The notes beneath the pieces were generated by a model. It ran no database searches. It had not been told where the DNA came from and saw only the letters and a program-made list of their open reading frames with translations. Shown here in pieces: positions 11,528-22,547 of a stretch of DNA of 64,000 bases. Each line of letters opens with the position of its first letter. Position 1 is the stretch's first letter. This DNA comes from Salvia splendens (Eukaryota > Streptophyta > Magnoliopsida > Lamiales > Lamiaceae): the NCBI RefSeq assembly GCF_004379255.2, contig NC_056041.1, forward strand, positions 4,464,001 to 4,528,000. The letters run 5' to 3'. Both the position numbers and the translations under genes were made by a program.

Positions 11528-11644
11528 ATTAGGGTTTTGTAGTGAGATCTCGGGTTCTAACTATTAGGCCCAATTAAAAATTCAAAAGCCCAATTAAGCT
11601 AACAACACGAAGGACCATCAGTCTAAAATGGGCCAAGTGGCCCA
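11528..11644 (-). promoter_or_regulatory. eS10 promoter: telo-box plus site II motifs
   Basis: Read on the minus strand, an AAACCCTAA telo-box (11529-11537) lies about 105 bp above the start codon. It is followed upstream by TGGGCC (11567-11572), TGGGCT (11587-11592), and GGCCCA/TGGGCC at 11629-11634 and 11639-11644. Telo-box plus clustered TGGGC(C/T) is the established signature of plant ribosomal-protein and other growth-regulated promoters (TCP-type factors). Because the next gene (12781, +) is head to head, the region could act on both sides. Confidence 0.7.
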
Positions 11645-12044
11645 CAGTAGTATGTTTTTAAACTTTAATAAAACGTTAAATTAGATTACATATGCTAAGT
11701 TTATGTGACTTAATTCTAATATAAAATAATTAGAGATTTATACTACATTTAATAAATATTTTCATGTACGTAAGCTTTGTTGTATTGAATATTGATCTTA
11801 TTTCTCTGTACTAGCTTTTTTTAACAACTCTCTAAATTATCATATTATTATGTGTTTCGCTTTGTTTCGTTATAATATTTTAAAATATAATTTTATTATT
11901 ATTAATGGAAATTTAGTAGGTTTGACTTAGATGAACCTTATAAGTTAATTTGTAGTAACCTTTTTTAAAAAATTGAGCATGATTTATGATTTTGATTCTT
12001 AGCCATTTATTTTTTGTGGTCATTGTATTTCAAACTCCAACATA

Positions 12045-12338
12045 CTTCTTCCGTCCACGAAAAATAAGACATATTGTGAATGACCCAGGTTTTAATATGG
12101 AATTGGTAAAATAAGAGGGAAGTGAAAAAAAAGTAAGAGAGAAGTAATATTAGTGGAATGTGGATCCATATTATTAGTATAAGAGAAGGAAAAAAGTAAA
12201 AGAGTAGAGAAAAAAAGTAAGAGATAAATAGTGTTAGTGGAATGTGGAGTCCATTTTTCTTTTTTAAAAATGTGCTCTATTTTTGGTGGATAATAAAAAA
12301 TAACAAATATACTCTATTTATTTTTATAGACGAGGGAG
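12045..12338. mobile_element. Stowaway-type MITE in the eS10/CBE1-like shared upstream region
   Basis: A 294-bp element begins CTTCTTCCGTCCACGAAAAATAA and ends ...TAGACGAGGGAG, both sides next to TA. The interior has the (a)gtggaatgtgga(g)tcca blocks repeated in other Stowaway elements of this window. It contains no gene. The rest of 11645-12780 is AT-rich; the last 200 bp are the leader of the plus-strand gene. Confidence 0.65.
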
Positions 12339-12780
12339 TATGAGATAATCATTTTACCGATAGAATTGTTTTACCAACTAAATAATGCCATGAATTTAAA
12401 TAATGATGTGAAGTTTCACAAACATTTTTCGTACAGTAGGTTGTTGCATATACAACATATTACTACTACAGAGCTGCTGCTGCATGTGCCTCCGCTTTTT
12501 TTTTTTTGCTAAATCCGTATTTCTTCCTCTGCAAACCTCATATTCCAATCAAATTCTACATTTCTTTTCCTCATTCTCTCCCTTCTACACATTAAATGCA
12601 AACTTAGCTTTCAACCTCACCGCCTTTCTCATACGAGTTTCGATCACATTTCAAGCTTCCAGTTCGTGCTCCGCTTCTGTTTCTGATTCCTACTTCAGTT
12701 TTTGTGAACAAATTGATAATTCTAGGGTTCGACAACTGAGCAATTCTGTTTTCTGGACTTATGCAGATGAAATCCGAGAA

Positions 12781-15700
12781 ATGATCGAACAAGTTGACGA
12801 TACTGGCTTGGAGGAACCGCTGGAGCTGAAAGGAACCGAAGATGAGTTTTCCATGTACTTTGTTTACTTGTTTGCTGCAGTTAATTAGCTTTTAACGTCG
12901 TCACATTCTGTAGTTTTTTCATTTTTTTGATCCTGCGAAGCTACGATTTTCGCGTCTGATTTTAATTTGCAGGTGCAGAAAGTCTAGAATTAAGTATACA
13001 AGAGCTTTGCTTTTGGAATTAACTGAAGTAGAGGTGTGCCGCAAATTACCGAGTGATTTCAACCTGTTAGTTCTGCGGTGAGAAATATCTCCTTCAATAT
13101 CCTCTTCTTCTTTTTCTCCTTTTTCTTGAATTAGTATTGGATAGTATTATTGATTAGGCTCTACATTTGTATGCCTCTTTTATTCCATTGAAAAGTTTTG
13201 TTGATACATCAGTGGAATGATTTTTTATTAAAAAATTGGTAGGTCGCACTGTCCAGTTGTGAGAGACTAAAGTTACTCTGATTTTCTGGAATACTAAAAA
13301 TGATACTATTTGTTTCAAGCAGACAGTTTGATGTAGGATCTGAAGATACGGTAGAACTCAAAAGCATATGTGGGAAACCATTTGATCATGGTCCATTTCT
13401 TAGAACTACAAGGAATTTGCCTTTTCGTGATGACAGAGGGGATGATTATTTGTATACACAGAGTAAAGAGGGTTACTTGCAAAAAAATTGTAGATCTGGT
13501 ATGTGTAGTTTTATATTGACTAGCTTTTTGCATTTCATTCTAATTTTCTGGTTGAATGTACGTGAACTGTGTGAACTGTGACTTGTTGTTTTTGCTCATG
13601 TACTATGGTTGCGGTGTTGGTGTTGCTTATAGTCCTATTCAAACGTGTTGTGGAGAACATGTTGCAGAAGCTTTGGTGATTGTTTAACTGTACATTCTTT
13701 TCTCACTTGTGTAAAAATTTATAAAGCTTGGCAGCCATGGCACCAATTGATTTAACTATTTTAAGTTTCAAAACATCCTAATACTATTATTCAGTCCAGC
13801 CAAATCTATATTTAACTTCCAACTTGGGTATATAAACTTGAACAAGAAAAGAAGCTAGCTCTCTGAATTACTGATTGCACTCTCACTGTTAAATTTTAAA
13901 TCTGTGCAGGGTATTTAGAAATTTGATGGATCTTTTATTTGAATTCATGAGGGGGGTATTTAGAGTAGGCAACTTATTTTGTACTACTGTATGGACTTCA
14001 GATAAGCTGTTAATGTTGTTACATTTGATTTACCACAATTGCCGCTTGTTTTCTTTTAACTATGTGTTCATTAATAAATATAATGAATAACTGTCCAGAC
14101 TATTCTCATCTAGTTGATTTGCTTGAAGAAATGTGTGTATTGTGTGCAATGAGTCAATGACCTATCATTCTGAACCTTGATGTAGTTTTAGTAGCTCAAA
14201 CAAAAGACACCTCTTCAAGTTCTTCTGATGCAATATTTGAGATGTTTAAATTGACATGCAGATGGAAAAGAAGTGTGTCAGCCATTACCTCAAAAACCTG
14301 AACAGGATGCTGGGGTTTTGCATCGTGAGATCCAAAAATGTGATGTCTTTCAACTTAGCAAGACTGAGAACCCTTATCGCCCTCCACATCTCAGTAAGGT
14401 AAGTATATATGCTGCATCATAAATATAGTGTGTATATGTTGCATCATAATATATTCGTTCTTAGTAGTGAGTATATATCCCTTCAATCCACCATCAGTTA
14501 AAATTATTGTTTCACCAATTCTATCCACTATCTTGAGTACATCCTCTCAAAGGCAGACAAACACATTAGAAGATCTGATTTTTATGTTTCAGACATATCG
14601 AATTATTTTGGTGTGACACACTAATGGTGGCTAGGCTATAGTATGTTTCATTTGAATAAATGCTAACAACTAAATATCTTGTGATAGTTTCTATACCCTA
14701 ATATGACATGCTAAAGTTTATCATTAAGCTGAGATCAAAATGCTCTATAGTCCAGAACTAAAGTAAATGATCAATATGGCAGTGCTTCTCAAATCGATGT
14801 TCTTTATTGTATTCTTTAATTTTAGTGCCTGTTCGATCCCTATAACAAAAATATATTGGATCCTCATAATCCAAACATATATATGTGACAAAATTAAACA
14901 GTATGTTTTCTGTTTTTATTGTGCTGTCATTGTTGTTTGAACTTAGCTCCCTTACAAACTCTACAATTTTCTGTTGTTTTTTGCTCTTTGAGAATTGATG
15001 GTTAAGAGATATCAAAATAAAACAATATTGTAGAAGAAAAGAAAGTGGATATGAATTTTCAGTAATTGAGGTGCATGGTGGTGGTTTTTTCTATAAATAA
15101 CATATTTTCATCTTTTATGCAGAAGATGCGGCAACCTCTTGTCACTTTTCCTGAACCTGGAGTAGAATCCCCAGCCTCCAGGGGTTCTGATAGAAAAGGT
15201 TCAGCTGATGATATTGCAGGACATGAGCAATCAGGCTATGGTTTAGCCATCGGAGGTGGTGATGAGTACTCAACAAAAGAACCAGTTGGTAAATCTGGAG
15301 GTTCTAGGAGGAACATCGAAGGAAATGATGAGATCGAGCCATCAAAACCACTTGATGACTACGAAGATTTCTGGAGGAAAAATTCCGGAAATGTGGTGAT
15401 TGGTGCCAACAGCCTACGTGTTGGGTTAATTGGGGATAATCAACCTACAGTTGATGAATTCTGGGCAGAGATACTAGAGACTATCCATCTGCAGCTAGAG
15501 CCAAGAAGAATCTCCCCGAAGAACAGCCCTGCTGATTCAGACGTCAAAATCTATTTTCATGATGAAGAGAGTTTGACCTCAGTAGGCCCGGACAGCTTAA
15601 ACAGCTTGAATTTTGATGAGAGCAATGGTGCAGAAGCTGAAATCAGTTTGCCAGATGAAGACAGCTTGATTACGATCCAGGATATGTTAGCCCCTTATAG

Positions 15701-16184
15701 CAATCGAGCCTCATGGGAAGCTGATCATATGGTGGCATCAAACATTGCAGTTGACATCAGAAATAACTCGAAGTCGGAAATGATTGCCAAGAGAGATGAT
15801 CGACCTAAGAAACATCATCTTAAAGCTAAACAGTATCCTGACCTCTCAGTGTTGCTGCCACGCTCACAAACATCTATGGGTATATTTGTTCCAGATTTAC
15901 ACTCCCACCATCTATTATGTGATCAAGCAGGTTCCTTTCCATTGTTCTCGACCCCAGACATTGTCTCTTACATACCAAGTCTAAATATCTTTGCCAGGTC
16001 TGATATTCATCTACAACCCCCCGACATAAAAACTAGCAATTCTGTTTCCCAGTATTCACTGTCACAACAACCAAACATTCTCCCACAGCAACCACACCAT
16101 CTTCTTTTCGGTGATCCTACGAACCTACTGAGTGAATTTGATTTGGATGCACTGCAGTTCTTGCGCTCGACTTCCAATCTTTGA
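12781..16184 (+). CDS. CBE1-like protein with an eIF4E-binding motif
   Basis: Five coding exons (12781-12854, 12973-13077, 13323-13498, 14262-14398, 15123-16184) join in frame to 517 residues. Residues 33-39 (YTRALLL) fit the eIF4E-binding consensus Y-x4-L-hydrophobic, followed by a VCRKLPSDF block. A later NPYRPPHLSK segment resembles the N(E)PYHPPRPYK segment I recall from Arabidopsis CBE1 (At4g01290). The remainder is polar and probably disordered, with Gln-rich stretches near the end. CBE1 binds cap-bound eIF4E and influences translation or turnover of subsets of mRNA. This protein is about half the CBE1 length, so it may be a truncated or divergent paralog. I start at the ATG at 12781; the same frame is open to 12484, but that part reads like leader sequence. 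Gene model good, family assignment moderate. Confidence 0.6.
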
Positions 16185-17652
16185 GGGTCGTTGAAAAATT
16201 GGAAGCAGGTAAATAGCATCTGACAATCTTAGTATCCCATCTGTTTTCCAGGGTGACAATATTTCTTCTTACCAAGTAGATAGAACTAGTCTTACTATAT
16301 TGCCATTCTCATTCTCTCCTAACTGAATATTCATGTTGCATGAGAATAGCTAGCTTTTAGTCCCCTACCAGCATTATGAATCTATATTCCTTAATACTAA
16401 TATCATTTTGTGCTTAATGCTCCACTTTCTACTACAATGCAAGAAATTCCAAATAATTGAGATTTGAAAAATATCTCATTCCAGTTTGGTTCATCACATA
16501 TACAACTATAATCCATTTGCTATCATTGAATATACTCCTCAATCTTGTGTGGGACATGGTCTGTAAAGTCGATTTAACGGCTAAAGGTTGGAATAAAATT
16601 GACAAATTTCAGTGATGTGATTAAATTTATAAATTCACTAAAATGTTAGGATGGATTGAATCGTTACTATAGATCGATTGTTAACAATGTCCTACATACT
16701 AACTATTTTGACGAATTAACGTTAATATACTATTTTTAAGAACTCAAATAATTTTGTGGTAAAGAATCCAGTTACCCATATAAACCAGTATTTATTTCTT
16801 GCACAAGAAAAAAAGGCAGTTCAGATTTTGTTGCAAACCCAACAGACAGAAATTGTTTGAACTTTGAAGCATCCAACTATCCATCACCATTAGCTCTGAA
16901 ACAAAATTACTAGTACTATTCTTAAATTCCTTATACTACTACATAAAAGTCATTTTGTTAAAAAAAATTATTCTTGTGATTAGAAGCTATTTTGCCAAAA
17001 AGTAATACTGAATGTACGATGCTTGATATCATTAAAAAAACCATCAAAGGAGGTACAAACGATAAGCCGATTAGGTTACATTAACATGAGATTAACTTAC
17101 AGTTTGGTAATTGGTGAATAGACATGTTAAAGTGTGCAAAAATTTTCTCCAGCGCCACTTCTTGGTTGACAAGCTTAACATGGCACTAACCACACTATTA
17201 ACATTCTTACATCAAAGAAAATGCAATAAAAGTAGTACTAATGACACAGCTTTAGTAGCCGATTTTAACTATCTTGCGTGAAGTATCATCTATTTTTGTG
17301 AATCACTCAAAAAGCAAAAACTTTACATCATCTACAATATATAGCTGCACTATATGATCAAAATTTGCATTTACAGATAATAGTGAATCAGAATTTACAT
17401 TCTGGGAAATACCCCCTCTCATTTTTATTGCATTTGCCTGTATGTAATGTACAAGGCACACTAACTGCATAGCCAGAAGAAGATTTAACAAGAACGATAC
17501 TCAAGTTCGCCTAGTATCATCCATGCAATAATGACCTGGTTGATACATGATCCTAGGATGATTGATGAAGAGAGGGAGAGGGAGAGGGAGATGGAGAGGG
17601 AGAGGGAGATGGAGAGAGTACCAAGGCATGAAAGCACCAATGACACACAAAG
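16185..17652. other. Convergent 3' ends, no further gene seen
   Basis: The CBE1-like and REVEILLE genes converge here. A possible donor (gcag/gtaaat) at about 16208 hints at a 3' UTR intron of the former. A GGGAGA-type microsatellite at 17570-17620 lies in the 3' UTR of the latter. Otherwise AT-rich with no gene. Confidence 0.4.
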
Positions 17653-20600
17653 TTAGCCTGCACCCTCAGATTGGCTACAAAGGATAGAACCAGTGACATG
17701 GAAAGCATTGTCCTTCTTGGGGTCAATCTCATATGAGGAAAGCACCCTTCTCTGCAACAGTGGCATATTAATCTATTAGATATGTTATATGATACGCAAG
17801 TCATGTCATACTACATTTCACAGGTTCACCCAAAATTCAGGCAGATATGACATTAAGTATAATAATGTCTCATCAACAAATTTGGCAAATAACAGGCAGA
17901 GGATGCACAGACAAGCATAGGCAAACTGGAAACTAGCCACTGTATAAATACTTTAATGCTCGTGGTGAATTTGCACCTACATGATTCTCGAAATCACGAC
18001 TAGCCAAATTGATCGAGAGATTTCTCATCAACAATAGTACCTGTTTAAGAGACAGAGATAGAGACAATGAGATGCTAAGAGCTTGAGTAAGATACTTAAA
18101 ATGTAAATTAAGAGGAAAGAACTAGATGAAAACCCAACAATAATTCTATATCAGAATATCCGTTAAACCTGGTGGTCGATAGAAATAGATCAGAGCACCA
18201 TTGATTACTTTCAACAGAACATGGAGCATGCAGGAAAGCAGGGGTTGGTACTAGCAAAGAGACGCTACAGCTCTAAACAAAGGTGCAAAAGCAACTGTCA
18301 CCTTCACGATGTAAACTACCTACCCTCAATTCATCAGGAAAAGCATATCACATACTTTTCGATATGACACGCTATTACAAGCCTTTAGATCCATCTAATT
18401 TTAGTTCCTTGTCTCATTGACTAAAAACCTAGTCTTTGTTTTGATTAGGTGATGGAATCCATTCAAATTACTGATCTTCAACATATCAAGGAATGCTGCA
18501 GCAACAAGAGGATCAGAAAAATCAAAGTTTAGAAAGCATACTGTCTCAATATCGATTGGGTCCATCTTCTTCAATTTCTGCAAATGGCCAGTCACATTTG
18601 GGTCAAAGACACTGCCTATGAAACTGTACACTTGAACAAAATCAGGGAGAACTGCATTCAAAAGAAAAGAGAGGTTAGTAGGCAATATTACAGAACTAGG
18701 TCAGGATACCAGTGCAGACTAAAGATTACTGTATAGCCTTGACAAAGAGAAATAAATATTACTGTATAGCTTGGACAAAGAGAAAGGTTAAAGTAGTCCA
18801 GAGGGATTGCAGACGGCAGAGTTAAGCACGTAATAAACAACATTGCTAAAATAGAAATAGATAAGCAAGACGACTCAAACATCAAATCAGCCCGGAGGTG
18901 CAAATTAGCTAAAGGACTAAATTGTTGACTGAAAGCCAGAAGCAACTATAGTGCAATATATACACATCTCAAGATGACCACTATCACAAGCAAAATTTAT
19001 AGTAGCACATAAAGCAAAACTTATTTGAACTTCATTGACGTTTTTAGGCAAAACACATAAATTTCATAAAGACACAAACTATGATTGACAATCATATTGG
19101 CACTAGAATATATTATAATTGCATGTATAGATATTAAAAGTCCTTCTTTGATCTAGAATATATAGTGCAATATATACACACCTCGAGATGACCACTATCA
19201 CAAGCAAAACTTATAGTAGCACATAAAGCAAAACTTATTTGAACTTCATTGACGTTTTTAGGCAAAACACATAAATTTCATAAAGACATAAACTATGATT
19301 GACAATCATATTGACACTGGAATATATTATAATTGCCTGAATAGATATTAAAAGGCCTTATTACACTTTAAACAATAGATTGGGGGGGGAGGAGCAGATG
19401 ATGCCTTCCTGTCCCTTTTGAGCTGTACCATCACTAGTATTAAGTTGGAGGGCACGAGCATAAAAAATTCGGCAGTTATCTCACCTGTGGGTCTTGTCCT
19501 TGTTGTGCTGTTGTTGCTACCAGAAGAGCAAATATAGGGCATTGTCTGTCCAGTATCACCTGCAACAGGAAATCAACTTTAGCAAAAAAAAACCTTCAAG
19601 CTGCATAAAAATGTTCTGTTGACAGAGAGGAGTGGTTAACCTCCAGTTGCATGCAAAAAATTGGTATTCTGCAAAGGTTTCTCCGTCCAGCCAGGTATAG
19701 ATGCAGCAGATTCATTTCTTAGTATTGCAGAAGCATCAGGCCTCCTTCCAAATCCGTTATCAGGAACAGCAGCTGAGCCTTGCAAGGATGGTCTCTCTTG
19801 TGAAAGAACTGGAGCTTAAAAAAAGGTTATTTTAAAGTTTGCCAATTTGACAATGATTCAATAGAAATAGTGCATACCAATTTTAGACGCTTTTTGTGGA
19901 TATGGATGAGCAGCTTTTCTTTTTGGCCGAGGTGGAGGAAGATGTTCATTGGTTCCACTCTTTTGAACTTTAAGAAAATACTTCTGTGCGTGGCTACGTA
20001 TCTACAAAAGTTACAATCTGTCTCAAGCTACTGTGGGTAACTGGGCATTGGGCAACACAATAGCTTCATCACGTAATAGAGATGTAGACCTAATACTACC
20101 TGAAATCACTAGAAATAATGGAATAGTGTATCCTTCACTCACCACATGCAAGTCAAATGGACTATCAAGAAACAACACATCCCATCTACTTGATTCACGC
20201 AGTCAGCAGCAAGTATTTGAAGCTCACATGCAAAGTAAGGATAGCAAGAAAATTCAGCAGATTTTTGAACAGGTGAAGTATTAGAACAAAAACACTAAAA
20301 ATATATGGGAGAGGAAATATTGCATTAAACTAATGATTAATCAATTTATCAGCTTCAGTGGAACAATCCAAATAGAACACTTAACATTCTGAATAGCGAG
20401 ACCGGCAAACCTGGATTCTGCATACCTTCTTCAGTTTTCATTCTAACTAGTACTACAACACAATATGCTAAAATGAAGCAAAAAGGTACAAAGGATTCCT
20501 GAATTGTGGAAACCCCATCTTTATTAAATTCACCTAGAGATCCATCCTTCCCAAAAGGTAGAGTATCTAATTCATCTGCAGGATACTAATTCAAAAAAGC

Positions 20601-22238
20601 TCATTCTACTTGTCACTAATATGACTAGATAGAAATTACCTGAATTACTGTTTTCGATCCAATAAATGCTTCAATCTTCTTCCAATCACGATCAAAGCTA
20701 TACAAAGATAATAGAAAATTTGTAAACTACACTATACCTAGTGACGGAACTAGGAAATTAAATAAGCCGGGGCTGAAATTTTTAAAATAATAATAATATT
20801 AAAATATTTAACTTTACATGTAATGTTTGTACAGCTTTTACGACACACTAGATGACATTCCTCCGTCCGCGAATAGGAGTCTTATTTCTTCCGGCACGAG
20901 TTTTAAGAAATGTTAAGAAAAGTGGGTGGAAGAAAGTTAGTGAAATATCAGTCTCATTTTTATATATTAGTAGTTTTAAATTAAATGTGAGGGGATTGAG
21001 TTAGTGGAATGTATGACTCTTTTCCATTTATAGTAATAATGAACCGGGACTCCTATTCGCAGACGGACCAAAATGAAAAAACGAGACTCCTATTCGCGGA
21101 TGAGTAATTGTTTTCGACAAATCGCTATGTCTTGAAATCGCTTAAGAATAGTCTTATTCTAATTTTTTTTTTAAATTATTCCTCAATGTATACAACTAAT
21201 ATATTATTAGTTCATTCATCTCCCATTCTATTTTAGAAATATATCTTAAATAAGTTTCACATACTAATAAATTTATTAACAACTATTTGCATAACACTTG
21301 CAAATAATTTTATACTACTAATTCTAATTCTACCAAAACACCAAGTGATCTATTTTACAAAGATATCATAAATAAGTTTCACTTACTAATAAATTTATTA
21401 ACTACTACTTGCATAACAATTGCAAATAATTTTATACTACTAATTCTAATTCTACCAAACCACCAAGTGATCTGAATCCAAGTACCAAGTACCAAGTAAA
21501 TTAGGAGGTTTGGGGGCAAACAAAATTTATAAAAAACATGAGAAGTATTGCACACTGCACTTAAGATTATTTTATTTGATAAAATTATATACATTTCCAT
21601 ATCAAATTTTAATCTGAATCGGGTAATTATGTCAAGGGCATCATTAGTTTATTATATCCAAAAATTAAAAGCAGCCCAACTATTATATAAATGGCCCAAA
21701 ACTTATAAGCCCAAGTCTCATCTTCTCCAACAATTTTTCAATTTCGCAGAATCAGCGGCGGCGGCGGATTCCGTGGAGTCTGGACGGTTGAAGTGCAGGG
21801 CTTAATCTGGGGCGGAGATCGGTCGGAGAACGCAGGAATAAGGTGGGGTCGGGGTTCGGTGCCCAGCGGGGGCTTGTCCCTACGTAGTTCCGTCGCAGGG
21901 GAAAAAAAGTTGTGGCTCAATTGAATAGAAATTGTAACAATATAGGCACTAATTCATCAAACACTAAACAACGCAATTCAAACAAACCAATAAATTACAA
22001 ATTCGAAGCCACATTTCAACACTGCTCCAAAAACCCTAACAAAATCGAACCGAAAGCCATAATCTCAGACTTACAGCTGGGGCGCTTCGAGGAACTTGTC
22101 GTGCTCCGGTTCGGTCCAGCTCTCACGTGACTTGGTAATGGTGTAGGGTTTTCGGATTTTTTTATTGGGGTCCTCGGCCGGCGGCGTGCCATGACCAGCT
22201 GCCGGAGGCGAAAATAGGCCGATGTTCAGCAGCGCCAT
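17653..22238 (-). CDS. REVEILLE-type SHAQKYF MYB, RVE4/6/8 subclade
   Basis: Eight minus-strand exons close in frame: 22075-22238, 20640-20697, 19878-20001, 19641-19814, 19485-19559, 18542-18651, 17981-18040 and 17653-17751, giving 287 residues (RVE8 and RVE6 are about 300). The single MYB repeat spans about residues 38-87 and ends with the SHAQKYF signature. [18 protein letters not shown] segment follows, and the C-terminal half has the LCL domain ([16 protein letters not shown] ... [18 protein letters not shown]). Family members activate evening-element genes in the circadian clock with LNK co-activators. Two oddities appear. The conserved upstream residues GGFFLDWNG lie in frame before this ATG, but their own ATG is out of frame. 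Helix 1 reads FLEAPQL where relatives have FLEALQL. Intron 1 (about 1.4 kb) holds a MITE and intron 5 a duplication. It may be a diverged or failing copy. Confidence 0.85.
18947..19354. repeat. 194-bp direct duplication in REVEILLE intron 5
   Basis: The blocks 18947-19140 and 19161-19354 are nearly identical, offset by exactly 214 bp and differing at roughly ten positions, separated by 20 bp. Both lie in the intron between the exons at 18542-18651 and 19485-19559. A smaller duplication of about 35 bp (attactgtatagc..gacaaagagaaa) sits nearby at 18723-18785. Confidence 0.9.
20861..21106. mobile_element. Stowaway-type MITE in REVEILLE intron 1
   Basis: The left arm has CCTCCGTCCGCGAATAGGAG. 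The right end has the reverse complement, twice in tandem (gactcctattcgcagac... and gactcctattcgcggatgag). The interior carries the ttagtggaatgt block shared by the window's Stowaway copies. Confidence 0.6.
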
Positions 22239-22547
22239 GCCGTTCCAATCCAAGAAGAAGCCCCCGGGTTGATTCGTGTTCAATGAGAGAACATGCGCTG
22301 TGTGTCAATGTGTGTGGCTGCTCCTTAACTGTGTGTATATTGCAGGAGTGAGGAGCCTACTGATGTGGTTTGTGTTTAGAATATAGATAGACTGTTTGGT
22401 TACATATCCCAACATAAACCAAATTTCATTTTTTTTTTGTGTAGAAACCCAAACCCATATTTGCCTATTACTCACTAAATATATCAAAAAATTTTAGACA
22501 TATAGTAAAAAAAAAGAGGTGAAATTTGAATTTGGTATGGAAAGTTA

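Noticed and set aside
12484..12780. N-terminal extension of the CBE1-like protein from the upstream ATG at 12484
   Set aside because: The extra 99 codons translate a T-rich leader with Phe/Ser-rich low complexity and no conserved residues; the ATG at 12781 gives a protein that starts like related ones.
22239..22283. REVEILLE start at 22283
   Set aside because: That codon is TTG, not ATG. The first in-frame ATG is at 22238; residues upstream are conserved but have no start, reported as a finding.
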